A DNA stretch of 7,985 nucleotides from Methanoregula sp. (GCA_026394695.1 JAPKXT010000142.1:1-7985), one strand, 5' to 3'. Shown: positions 1 to 5,666, numbered from the stretch's first letter. The notes: generated from the sequence alone by a model not told the origin. Numbers and translations are program-made.

Positions 1-9
1 AAAAGAAAA
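1..9 (-). terminator. T-rich terminator of the tRNA-His gene
   Basis: On the minus strand the base after the discriminator is followed directly by TTTTCTTTT. Archaeal RNA polymerase terminates at such T-tracts without needing a hairpin. The window edge cuts the view, so the tract may be longer. Confidence 0.55.
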
Positions 10-82
10 GGCCAGGGCCGAGATTCGAACCCGGGTCGGAGGATCCACAGTCCTCTAGGATAACCAACTACCCTACCCTGGC
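10..82 (-). tRNA. tRNA-His, anticodon GTG
   Basis: The minus strand folds as a full cloverleaf. The acceptor arm GCCAGGG (82-76) pairs with CCCTGGC (17-11). The anticodon arm is GAGGA-CTGTGGA-TCCTC, with GTG at positions 34-36, which reads His codons CAC and CAU. The T-arm is CCGGG-TTCGAAT-CTCGG with one G-T pair. The discriminator (position 10 of the window) is C73, the histidine identity base. The 3' CCA is not encoded, since TTT follows, and must be added by CCA-adding enzyme. There is no intron. The base before the acceptor stem (window position 83) reads T on this strand, so the extra G-1 characteristic of tRNA-His is not encoded here. Confidence 0.95.
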
Positions 83-113
83 AGATGTCCCTTTTACATT
101 TGCACCGGACTCT

Positions 114-124
114 GATTAATGTAT
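114..124 (-). promoter_or_regulatory. Candidate TATA box for tRNA-His
   Basis: The minus strand reads ATACATTAATC about 32-42 bases before the mature tRNA 5' end. A TATA box here would start transcription roughly 10-15 bases before the tRNA, leaving a short leader for RNase P. The match is to a generic AT-rich box only, so the assignment is weak. Confidence 0.28.
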
Positions 125-255
125 CCTTGCAGATCCATCGCCTGACAGGAAATGGCACGTATACGATGGTGCGGGTACCGTCTCAAGTGAACAGAAGGTG
201 ATTATTAATAGGGTCAGGTATCCATTACATATCAGGTGGCTCTGAACACAATTCC

Positions 256-263
256 TTATTATT
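256..263 (+). promoter_or_regulatory. Candidate TATA box for infB
   Basis: TTATTATT is the AT-rich box best placed to give a leader of moderate length ahead of infB. A start about 25 bases downstream would fall near 283-288 and give a leader of about 65 nt containing the hairpins at 300-348. A second AT-rich box (ATTATTAATA, 201-210) is an alternative and would give a leader of about 120 nt. No other gene is visible between 83 and 351. Confidence 0.3.
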
Positions 264-299
264 GAGGCGTGGCACTTAACACGATAGTGCACAAGGAAA

Positions 300-348
300 G
301 GGGAATATTTTTCCCCCGTCAGAGCGAGAGAACGAGCGCGAGGGGGAA
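300..348 (+). promoter_or_regulatory. infB leader with two mutually exclusive hairpins over the ribosome binding site
   Basis: GGGGAA (300-305) can pair with TTCCCC (311-316) across a 5-nt loop. The same pyrimidine stretch, TTCCCCC (311-317), is also a perfect 7-base complement of GGGGGAA (342-348), which overlaps the purine-rich Shine-Dalgarno region (GAGG at 340-343) ahead of the ATG at 352. The two pairings exclude each other. The first leaves the ribosome binding site free and the second hides it. A further small inverted repeat (GCACT 272-276 with AGTGC 286-290) lies just upstream. The complementarity is visible; a regulatory role is inference. Confidence 0.35.
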
Positions 349-351
349 GAG

Positions 352-2127
352 ATGGCGGATAACCCGAAGATCAGGACGCCGATTGTCTGCGTTATGGGGC
401 ACGTTGATCATGGGAAGACCTCTCTTTTAGACCGTATCCGCGGATCATCGGTAGTAAGCACCGAAGTGGGAGCAATCACCCAGCACATTGGTGCAACAAT
501 TGTACCCATAGATGCAATACGATCCATGGGTGGGACAATTGGCAAATCCCTCAACATTCCCGGGCTGTTATTCATCGATACCCCGGGTCACCGTGCATTC
601 ACCACCCTGCGGGCACGCGGCGGGGCATTAGCTGACATGGCAATCCTTGTTGTCGATATCAACCAGGGATTTCAGCCCCAGACGATCGAAGCACTTCAGA
701 TCCTCAGGGGCTGCCGGACGCCGTTTGTCATTGCCGCGACCAAGATTGACCGTATCCATGGCTGGAGGGTGTTTGAGAACGAATCGTTCCTTGTATCGTT
801 TGCAAAACAAAACGACCGGGTCAAAGGTGACGTCGAGAACAAGACCTACGAGATTGTTGGCAAACTCTCCGAATTTGACTTCTCTGCAGACCGGTTCGAC
901 CGGGTGTCTGATTTCAAGCGAAACCTTGCTATTGTGCCGGTCAGCGCCCACACAGGAGAAGGCATTTCAGATCTGCTGCTTGTAATGATCGGACTTGCCC
1001 AGCGGTATATGGGAGAGGAACTCACCCTTCTGGTTGAAGGCCCGGGCGCAGGTACCGTTCTTGAAGTCAAAGAAGAGCGGGGACTCGGGACTACACTTGA
1101 TGTAATCCTGTACGACGGAACCCTAGCTATCGGTGATGAAATCGCAGTTGCTACGCAGGGTGATATCGTGGTGACCAAAGTGCGGTCGCTCTTAAAACCC
1201 CGCCCGATGAAAGAGATTCTTGTTGAGGACCGGTTCGAGCGGGTAAAATCCGTGGCCGCAGCGGCGGGGATAAAGGTCACCGCCCCGAACCTCGAGAACG
1301 TAATTGCAGGATCACCATTTTTTGTAATCCGTGGTAACCGTGAGGAAGTCGAGGCGAAGATAAAAAAAGAGATGACGGAGATTCACGTCAAACTTGCTGA
1401 TGAAGGAATCGTGATTAAAGCTGACACGATCGGGGCCCTGGAAGCGCTCTGCAAGGAGCTTGAAGGAAAAGGGATCGGTGTAATGAGAGCAGAAGTCGGG
1501 CCGGTGAGCCGGCACGACCTGATCGACACCGAGACTATCAAAAACCCGGTTTTTCGTGTACTCCTCTCTTTTAATACCCCAATCCTTCCTGACGCTGCTG
1601 ATATGATCAAAAACCCCCTCTACACACAGGTAAAAGTGTTTGAGGGCAGGGTAATCTACCAGCTTATCGACCAGTATCTTGAGTGGCGGGACGAGCAGAA
1701 ACGGTTATTGGAGAAGCAGCGTTTTGAGCATATTGTCATGCCGGCAAAGATCCGGCTCCTTCCCGATTGTGTATTCCGGCAAAGCAACCCTGCAATTGTA
1801 GGAGTGCGGGTGCTTGGCGGGAAATTGCGCAGCGATGTAAACCTCATCAAAACTGATGGAAAGAAAGTGGGTCACCTCAAATCCATGCAGCTCCGGCAGG
1901 AATCTATTCGTGAAGCGGATGCCGGACTCGAAGTCGCAATCTCAATTGAAGGTGTAACGGTCGGGAGGCAGCTGAACATTGGAGATGATCTGTTCGTCGA
2001 CATTCCGGAGCGGCATGTGAAAGTGCTCGAACGTGAGATGCTCAAAACACTGAACGTGAGCACGCAGGAAATTCTTGGTGAATTCACGACGATGCGCCGG
2101 AAAGGTGACCCCTTTTGGGGGAAATGA
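352..2127 (+). CDS. infB: Archaeal translation initiation factor aIF5B (IF2/eIF5B family GTPase)
   Basis: This is a GTPase that promotes joining of the ribosomal subunits and positioning of initiator tRNA; it acts in the cytoplasm. At 591 aa it has the usual archaeal length and lacks the long N-terminal extension of eukaryotic eIF5B. The G domain shows all motifs: G1 GHVDHGKT (16-23), a switch I threonine near residue 43, G3 DTPGH (76-80), G4 TKID (130-133) and G5 SAHTGEG (198-204). Beta-barrel domain II follows (about 230-330), then domain III, the long connecting helix with EWRDEQKRLLEKQRF (about 443-457), and the C-terminal barrel that binds initiator tRNA. There is no intein in the P-loop. 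The ATG is preceded by a GAGGGGGA tract at 340-347. rps6e lies 145 bp downstream on the same strand with no clear T-tract directly after the stop, so read-through into it is possible. Confidence 0.97.
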   Translation: MADNPKIRTPIVCVMGHVDHGKTSLLDRIRGSSVVSTEVGAITQHIGATIVPIDAIRSMGGTIGKSLNIPGLLFIDTPGHRAFTTLRARGGALADMAILVVDINQGFQPQTIEALQILRGCRTPFVIAATKIDRIHGWRVFENESFLVSFAKQNDRVKGDVENKTYEIVGKLSEFDFSADRFDRVSDFKRNLAIVPVSAHTGEGISDLLLVMIGLAQRYMGEELTLLVEGPGAGTVLEVKEERGLGTTLDVILYDGTLAIGDEIAVATQGDIVVTKVRSLLKPRPMKEILVEDRFERVKSVAAAAGIKVTAPNLENVIAGSPFFVIRGNREEVEAKIKKEMTEIHVKLADEGIVIKADTIGALEALCKELEGKGIGVMRAEVGPVSRHDLIDTETIKNPVFRVLLSFNTPILPDAADMIKNPLYTQVKVFEGRVIYQLIDQYLEWRDEQKRLLEKQRFEHIVMPAKIRLLPDCVFRQSNPAIVGVRVLGGKLRSDVNLIKTDGKKVGHLKSMQLRQESIREADAGLEVAISIEGVTVGRQLNIGDDLFVDIPERHVKVLEREMLKTLNVSTQEILGEFTTMRRKGDPFWGK

Positions 2128-2161
2128 GTTCGCAGCAGACGCGAGGGTTTAATAGCGTACC

Positions 2162-2171
2162 AGTATAATAA
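2162..2171 (+). promoter_or_regulatory. Candidate TATA box for rps6e
   Basis: AGTATAATAA is a good AT-rich box in the infB-rps6e gap. A start about 25 bases downstream, near 2188-2192, would give rps6e a leader of about 80 nt containing the hairpin at 2221-2245. Another box, TTTAATA (2148-2154), lies just upstream and would place the start close to the ATG of the 24-codon reading frame at 2173. Confidence 0.45.
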
Positions 2172-2172
2172 A

Positions 2173-2247
2173 ATGGGTACTTCTCATGTGCAGGTGAACC
2201 AGCCGGCAGCCAGAGACGTGAAAAAATCCTATACCTGGGTTTTTTGA
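2173..2247 (+). CDS. Possible 24-codon small open reading frame ahead of rps6e
   Basis: An ATG at 2173 opens a frame of 24 codons ending in TGA, with product MGTSHVQVNQPAARDVKKSY followed by TWVF. I recognise no family. There is no Shine-Dalgarno sequence. If TTTAATA at 2148-2154 serves as the TATA box, the message would begin almost at this ATG and be leaderless, which is common in archaea. If the stronger box at 2162-2171 is used, the ATG lies upstream of the transcript. The frame ends inside the T-tract of the hairpin at 2221-2245, so it could act as a leader peptide. A reading frame of this size is easily found by chance, so confidence is low. Confidence 0.17.
   Translation: MGTSHVQVNQPAARDVKKSYTWVF
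2221..2245 (+). promoter_or_regulatory. Hairpin with U-tract in the rps6e leader (possible attenuator)
   Basis: AAAAAATCC (2221-2229) pairs with GGGTTTTTT (2237-2245) over a 7-nt loop. This gives nine continuous pairs, one of them G-U. The 3' arm is itself a run of six T, the sort of sequence at which archaeal polymerase pauses or terminates. It stands 27 bases before the rps6e ATG and 11 bases before its GGAG ribosome binding site (2261-2264). It could terminate infB transcripts, attenuate rps6e, or bind a protein. The pairing is seen directly; the function is inference. Confidence 0.38.
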
Positions 2248-2272
2248 TGAAAATCAATACGGAGCATACAAA

Positions 2273-2698
2273 ATGGTGGAATTAAAAATCGTTGTATCAG
2301 ACCCAAAGACCGGTCGCGCTTTTAATGTGGATGCAAGTGGTGGCGCAGCAAGTGCAATCGTAGGCAAACGTATCGGAGAGGAGATCGATGCAGGTGCAAT
2401 GGGACTTGCAGGCTACAAGATCCTGATTACCGGCGCATCCGATCGGACCGGAATACCTGCAAAGAAGAGCTTGCCGGGCGCAGGACGCAAGAAACTGCTC
2501 ATGACAGCCGGTGTCGGGTTCCACCCGACAATGGAAGGAGAGCGCAGGAGAAAGACGATCCGGTCAAATGAGATCACCGCTGACTTCGTTCAGATAAATG
2601 CCCGCGTAACCACCTATGGAGACAAAACCCTTGAAGAACTCTTCCCCAAGGTTGAGGGAGAGAAAGCAGAGAAGAAGGTAAAAGCCGGCAGAAGATAA
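2273..2698 (+). CDS. rps6e: 30S ribosomal protein S6e
   Basis: This is a small-subunit ribosomal protein shared by archaea and eukaryotes. The 141-aa product is of normal archaeal length. It is recognised by the N-terminal beta-rich core opening MVELKIVVSDPKTGRAF and by the conserved stretch with GRKKLLMTAGVGFHP and GERRRKTIR in its middle. The C-terminus is short and lysine/arginine-rich and lacks the long phosphorylated tail of eukaryotic S6. The ATG has a GGAG ribosome binding site at 2261-2264, eight bases upstream. The gene follows infB on the same strand, as two translation genes often do in archaea, but it seems to have its own promoter. Confidence 0.96.
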   Translation: MVELKIVVSDPKTGRAFNVDASGGAASAIVGKRIGEEIDAGAMGLAGYKILITGASDRTGIPAKKSLPGAGRKKLLMTAGVGFHPTMEGERRRKTIRSNEITADFVQINARVTTYGDKTLEELFPKVEGEKAEKKVKAGRR

Positions 2699-2708
2699 TA
2701 TATATAAC

Positions 2709-2724
2709 TTTTTTAATTTTTTTT
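2709..2724 (+). terminator. T-tract terminator of rps6e
   Basis: Ten bases after the rps6e stop codon, runs of six T (2709-2714) and eight T (2717-2724) are separated by AA. This is a strong archaeal-type U-tract terminator with no hairpin. It faces the T-tract of the convergent minus-strand gene, so the gap blocks read-through both ways. Confidence 0.7.
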
Positions 2725-2735
2725 ATAGTTTAATC

Positions 2736-2759
2736 AAAATTAAAAAAAGAGAAGAAAAT
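2736..2759 (-). terminator. T-tract terminator of the minus-strand surface protein gene
   Basis: On the minus strand, just after the TAG at 2764-2762, the sequence runs through TTTT (2758-2755), seven T (2748-2742) and a further TTTT (2739-2736). This is a typical archaeal oligo-T terminator. Confidence 0.6.
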
Positions 2760-2761
2760 CG

Positions 2762-3271
2762 CTAAAGGGTATAGTTGATACTGGCTGTGCCAAACGGCGT
2801 TGAGTTCTTCGCAGACGTTAATGATTTCCCGTTTTGCCAAAGTTCGACAGTTATGTCGTGACTCGTTGACCCATCTTCCTTTTTGAAGGTTGCCGAAACG
2901 TTTCCTGTCGCATTGGTAATTTCATACAGCCTGTCACCGGAATTTCTCACTTTTTGCACCACGCCATTAACACCATACGTACCTGCAAAGCCACCGATAT
3001 AACTGATTTTAACAAATACTCCGGTGACCGGAATGCTGACTGTCGTTGGTACCTTAATCGTCATCTGGGATGCTCCAGTTCCGGATACCTGTGTCACCTG
3101 AGTGCCGGAACCTGAAGGAATCGGAGTTGTCGTTCCCGGGAGAGACTGATCCGATATATTCCCGCTTCCTATAAAAAATACAAGTGCAATTGCCACAACT
3201 GCAATTATACCGATAACTACAGCTATGGAAACCCACGGTTTATCCCAAGGATCGTTTCTGCGCCCTGTCAT
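2762..3271 (-). CDS. Membrane-anchored cell-surface protein of unknown function
   Basis: I recognise no named family in this 169-aa protein. A short positively charged N-terminus (MTGRRNDPWDKPW) is followed by one strong hydrophobic segment at about 13-34. There is no cleavage motif, so it is probably an uncleaved signal anchor with the rest outside the cell. A Gly/Ser/Thr/Pro linker (about 40-67) leads to a beta-strand-rich domain (about 68-169) with alternating hydrophobic residues. Five N-glycosylation sequons are present at N38, N120, N124, N156 and N166, all on the predicted outer side. The ATG has a good Shine-Dalgarno sequence, AAGGTGG (3283-3277), six bases upstream. It stands alone, with a candidate promoter at 3325-3333 and its own terminator. 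A role in the envelope or as a minor surface lipoprotein-like protein is only inferred. Confidence 0.8.
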   Translation of the reverse strand: MTGRRNDPWDKPWVSIAVVIGIIAVVAIALVFFIGSGNISDQSLPGTTTPIPSGSGTQVTQVSGTGASQMTIKVPTTVSIPVTGVFVKISYIGGFAGTYGVNGVVQKVRNSGDRLYEITNATGNVSATFKKEDGSTSHDITVELWQNGKSLTSAKNSTPFGTASINYTL

Positions 3272-3324
3272 GAATCCACCTTGCCAAATCTGCCTTATGA
3301 TATGTACGCAATATCGTAACGAAA

Positions 3325-3333
3325 TACTTTATT
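3325..3333 (-). promoter_or_regulatory. Candidate TATA box for the surface protein gene
   Basis: The minus strand reads AATAAAGTA about 54-62 bases before the ATG at 3271. Transcription would start near 3300-3305 and leave a leader of about 30 nt that carries the AAGGTGG ribosome binding site. Confidence 0.35.
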
Positions 3334-3366
3334 GTTCAAATACGGTCTTGTCGTATCCGGTCACCC

Positions 3367-3401
3367 GAAATAAAAAATCAGGTAACGAGGTTTTAGCTAC
3401 C
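3367..3401 (-). terminator. Hairpin plus T-tract terminator of the DUF2240-like gene
   Basis: On the minus strand GGTAGC (3401-3396) pairs with GTTACC (3386-3381), six pairs with one G-T, over a 9-nt loop that contains the TAA stop codon. TGATTTTTTATTT follows at once (3380-3368). The T-tract alone would suffice in archaea; the stem is an extra. Confidence 0.55.
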
Positions 3402-3857
3402 TTTTCTCACGGTTCCGGTGAGCGCTTCTCTTTTGTCCTTGAAGGGAACATTATATTTTTTTGCGAGCAGGACAAGTGCGGCCGCAGGAAGGAGATTTCC
3501 ATCAAACCGTTCTTTGATGATCCGGTTCATCTCAGAAACTACATCCGTTTCCATCATTCCCTGCGCTTTTGCTATCCTGTCGATCAGTTCCCCCAATGGA
3601 TCAGTGCGCTCAAAAATTGAAGACGTTGGTTTGAAACCGACTGGAATTGTGATCGATGTAGTATCAAAGAGGGGGGAGAAAACTCCATTCTTCTGACCTA
3701 AAAGTCCTTCTTCTTCCGCCCGTTGGAGAAGGATACCTGCCTGCTCGGTGCTCATCCATTTCCGGTCGAGTGAGTAATAATAGACCAGCTCATTCTTTCG
3801 CATCCCGGTCTTTCGGGTATGCTTAAAAGGTGCCGCGACCGTGATTTTAAGGTTCAC
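3393..3857 (-). CDS. DUF2240-family archaeal protein
   Basis: This 154-aa protein resembles the archaeal DUF2240 family, whose function is not established. The match is from memory of the family's look. It has an N-terminal stretch of the form MNLKITVAAPFK, then a conserved SLDRKWMSTEQAGILLQRA region (29-47) followed by EEEGLL, and a central segment with ITIPVGFKP (69-77). Charged helices (about 85-118) lead to a C-terminal helix NLLPAAALVLLAKKYNVPF. The central SLDR...EEEGLL part resembles a small helical DNA-binding fold, but that is inference. The start is GTG (3857-3855), overlapping the TGA of the preceding gene as GTGA. No separate Shine-Dalgarno sequence is seen, so translation is probably coupled to the 140-aa gene. 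There are no membrane segments and no metal-binding cysteines. Confidence 0.75.
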   Translation of the reverse strand: MNLKITVAAPFKHTRKTGMRKNELVYYYSLDRKWMSTEQAGILLQRAEEEGLLGQKNGVFSPLFDTTSITIPVGFKPTSSIFERTDPLGELIDRIAKAQGMMETDVVSEMNRIIKERFDGNLLPAAALVLLAKKYNVPFKDKREALTGTVRKGS

Positions 3858-4276
3858 TTCGGTGCACCCAGAAGGATATTTTTCATGTCCAGCGCGTCCA
3901 GTCCCTCGCCCCGCCCTTCTTTTGCAATATCAATATCAGTCCTTGATACCTGATCAGTTAATCTGATGTAAAAGACATCATTTGCAATCGGAACCTTGCC
4001 ACCACCGCGAAGTGCAAGCGCGAGCACAGATACCTGCATATCAGCTGCTTCCGTGATCACACCCGGGCGCAGGACATCCGGCGTGATGTCCCCAAATGTC
4101 GCACGGTCTATCGCAATCTTAACTTTGGTTTTTACCTTCACCAGTTCCTTTCCGGTCGTCTTGGTTGACTCCGCATTATCGAGACCTGCGATGTACTTCA
4201 GCGTCTCGTTAAACGGCATACCCATCGCAAACGACAGATCCACCCGCTGAGGGAAACGATAATAGATCCTTCGCAT
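3854..4276 (-). CDS. Conserved-looking hypothetical protein, 140 aa
   Basis: I do not recognise this family. The product is soluble and mixed in structure. A central basic, alternating stretch (ELVKVKTKVKIAIDR, 44-58) looks like a beta-strand. It is followed by TPDVLRPGVITEAADM (65-80) and a small-residue segment VSVLALALRGGGKVPIAND (82-100), then an acidic C-terminus (GLDALDMKNILLGAPK). There are no cysteines, signal peptide or membrane segment. The ATG at 4276 gives the longest frame but has no clear ribosome binding site. The ATG of M18 (4225-4223) has GGTGGATC upstream, so the true protein may be 123 aa. The stop overlaps the GTG of the DUF2240-like gene by 4 bases, so the two are co-transcribed and translationally coupled, which hints at a shared job. 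Confidence 0.72.
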   Translation of the reverse strand: MRRIYYRFPQRVDLSFAMGMPFNETLKYIAGLDNAESTKTTGKELVKVKTKVKIAIDRATFGDITPDVLRPGVITEAADMQVSVLALALRGGGKVPIANDVFYIRLTDQVSRTDIDIAKEGRGEGLDALDMKNILLGAPK

Positions 4277-4344
4277 AGCTAGACTATGTGGAGGGCTGAA
4301 AGAAAAAAGATTGCTGAATACTAATGTACACTTAAGGATCGGAG

Positions 4345-4356
4345 ATTATTATTATT
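4345..4356 (-). promoter_or_regulatory. Candidate promoter of the 140-aa/DUF2240 operon
   Basis: The minus strand reads AATAATAATAAT, about 70-80 bases before the ATG at 4276. Transcription would start near 4320-4330. A second weak box (CATTAGTATT, 4326-4317) is nearer the gene. Neither is distinctive. Confidence 0.28.
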
Positions 4357-4399
4357 TTGATGCATTATCCCAAGGGGAAAAAGTATTCATGACTGCAAG

Positions 4400-4417
4400 A
4401 AAAATCCTAAAAAAATT
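4400..4417 (-). terminator. T-tract terminator of rps8e
   Basis: About 25 bases after the rps8e stop, the minus strand shows seven T (4415-4409) and then five T (4404-4400), separated by AGGA. This fits archaeal oligo-T termination. Confidence 0.6.
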
Positions 4418-4442
4418 GTGCCGGGATTTTGATATATCCTGG

Positions 4443-4820
4443 TTATTCGAGTAACACTGCGTTGATAACGCCATCCTGACCCGGGCGGCTCATGATACGG
4501 GCATTTCCAATCTCCGTCTTGATGATTGCGCCTTTGGTCAGAAGATTTCGCCGCACGTAGTTCGGGTTTGCCCCATTCTCAACAACACTCGCGATTTTAA
4601 CCTTTTTGCATTCGCCGTTTGTGAGGTTGGTCACGTTTGCAAAGCTTGCCCGGAGCGCACGGACTTTCTGGTTCGCACCGGTGGTCCGGATATTTTTTCT
4701 CCGGTCATCACCAATATGGGTATCTGCGGGTGCAAGCCCGATCTCTGTTCTTCGCTTCATCTGTGCCGGGCGGCGTCTGCCACCGGTTATTTTTCGTACT
4801 GATTCTCCCTGCCACTGCAT
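4443..4820 (-). CDS. rps8e: 30S ribosomal protein S8e
   Basis: This is a small-subunit ribosomal protein found in archaea and eukaryotes. The family signature is clear: the start MQWQGESVRKITGGRRRP, the central KVRALRASFANVTN (52-65), and the C-terminal GAIIKTEIGNARIMSRPGQDG (97-117, with the usual RPGQDG motif). The length from this ATG is 125 aa, normal for archaea. The open frame extends upstream to an ATG at 4862, but the 14 extra residues do not belong to the family, and that ATG lies too close to the likely transcription start. The ATG at 4820 has GAGAGTGA upstream as ribosome binding site. It is a single gene with its own promoter and terminator. hypB lies upstream on the same strand, with a T-tract between. 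Confidence 0.95.
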   Translation of the reverse strand: MQWQGESVRKITGGRRRPAQMKRRTEIGLAPADTHIGDDRRKNIRTTGANQKVRALRASFANVTNLTNGECKKVKIASVVENGANPNYVRRNLLTKGAIIKTEIGNARIMSRPGQDGVINAVLLE

Positions 4821-4828
4821 GGTGTCAC

Positions 4829-4850
4829 TCTCAATTATATTTCTTTGAGA
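4829..4850 (-). promoter_or_regulatory. Weak hairpin overlapping the rps8e ribosome binding site
   Basis: On the minus strand TCTCAA (4850-4845) is complementary to TTGAGA (4834-4829), across a 10-nt AT-rich loop. The 3' arm overlaps the GAGAGTGA ribosome binding site. Six AT-rich pairs make a weak stem, so this may be chance. Feedback control of ribosomal protein genes makes it worth recording. Confidence 0.22.
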
Positions 4851-4871
4851 AACCTGTCCCAAAGATGGTGC

Positions 4872-4902
4872 TCTATATATTCCCTTCAGAATTATTTATA
4901 GT
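4872..4902 (-). promoter_or_regulatory. Promoter region of rps8e with two TATA-like boxes
   Basis: The minus strand contains CTATAAATAA (4902-4893) and AATATATAGAG (4882-4872). The first would start transcription near 4868-4872 and the second near 4848-4852. CTATAAATAA is the better match to an archaeal TATA box. Confidence 0.5.
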
Positions 4903-4961
4903 ATTTCCCGATAATTTTGTAAGATTTCCCGGGACAGGTGGGATTACATTACAACCTCATT

Positions 4962-4974
4962 AAGAAAAAAATCC
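4962..4974 (-). terminator. T-tract terminator of hypB
   Basis: On the minus strand, GGATTTTTTTCTT with a run of seven T (4971-4965) lies about 45 bases after the hypB stop codon. It separates hypB from the rps8e promoter. Confidence 0.55.
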
Positions 4975-5017
4975 GGGGATCTTTTCTCTCTCACAGTGAT
5001 TCGATTTATATGATTTT

Positions 5018-5665
5018 TTACGAGAGAATGGTATCAAGGAGGGCTGCGATACCATCGCCCGTCTTCAGGTTGGTCCTGAATACCGGCATCCGGGGATTAT
5101 AGCGGTGGATGTCTGACTCCATCCGGTCGAGATTAGCTCCCACAAGAGGGGCGAGATCAACTTTGTTGATCACACCGATCGTGCAGTCACGGAACATCAT
5201 TGGATGCTTGTTTACCACGTCATCGCCTTCTGTTGAACTCACAATAACAATTCTTTTCTCTGCCCCAAGACGGAAATCCGTAGGGCAGACCATATTGCCT
5301 ACATTCTCAATGAACAGGATATCAATATCATTGAGCGGCAGGTGATCTATGGCATGTTCCACCAAGTGGGCATCGAGATGACATTCCTTTCCGGTATTTG
5401 CGTTGAATGCCGGAATACCCAGAGCTACAATCCGCTTGAAATCATCGTCACCATACACATCGCCGGCAATGGCACCCGCACGCAATCCCTTTTTAGTGAG
5501 GAGAGGATTAAGGCGCTCTATGAGTGCTGTTTTTCCTGAACCGATTGCGCCGAGCAGGTCAAACGCCCGGACGCCATGAGATTTCAGGTGCTTCGAATTC
5601 TTGTCGGCAAGGGTGTTGTTGACGTCGTAAATATCCTTCTCAATCCGGACGTCGATGTGATGCAT
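5018..5665 (-). CDS. hypB: Hydrogenase maturation GTPase HypB (nickel insertion)
   Basis: HypB is a GTPase that works with HypA to deliver nickel to the large subunit of [NiFe]-hydrogenases in the cytoplasm. From the ATG at 5665 it is 215 aa, close to the Methanocaldococcus HypB. It shows a P-loop GAIGSGKT (39-46), GDVYGDDD (68-75), ENVGN (120-124) and a guanine-specificity motif NKVD (167-170). The metal site of the G domain is intact: C95-H96 (KECHLDAH) and C127 (MVCPTDF). The N-terminal CxxCGC nickel site and the histidine-rich stretch of some bacterial HypB proteins are absent. An upstream ATG at 5740 is rejected because it would run through the promoter and into srp19. A TATA box about 30 bases before the ATG suggests a leaderless message. 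hypA is not next to it in this window. Confidence 0.95.
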   Translation of the reverse strand: MHHIDVRIEKDIYDVNNTLADKNSKHLKSHGVRAFDLLGAIGSGKTALIERLNPLLTKKGLRAGAIAGDVYGDDDFKRIVALGIPAFNANTGKECHLDAHLVEHAIDHLPLNDIDILFIENVGNMVCPTDFRLGAEKRIVIVSSTEGDDVVNKHPMMFRDCTIGVINKVDLAPLVGANLDRMESDIHRYNPRMPVFRTNLKTGDGIAALLDTILS

Positions 5666-5666
5666 A

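Noticed and set aside
83..255. Search for a second RNA gene or small protein upstream of infB
   Set aside because: Only very short frames and imperfect repeats such as TCAGGT twice (214-219 and 231-236) are seen. None has coding or RNA-gene character.
352..460. Possible intein at the P-loop of aIF5B, a known intein site in archaea
   Set aside because: The G1 motif and flanking sequence are continuous, with no inserted splicing domain.
628..2087. Several long open frames on the minus strand and in other plus frames inside infB
   Set aside because: They lie wholly within a clear aIF5B gene, their products are low-complexity and rich in Ser/Arg/Thr, and none has a recognisable domain.
3225..3696. 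Plus-strand frames of 131 and 92 codons opposite the DUF2240-like gene and the surface protein start
   Set aside because: They overlap better-supported minus-strand genes that have ribosome binding sites or coupled starts and family-like sequence. They are antisense shadows.
4821..4862. N-terminal extension of S8e starting at 4862
   Set aside because: The 14 added residues are not part of the family, and the start would lie at or before the likely transcription start. MQWQG is the normal S8e beginning.
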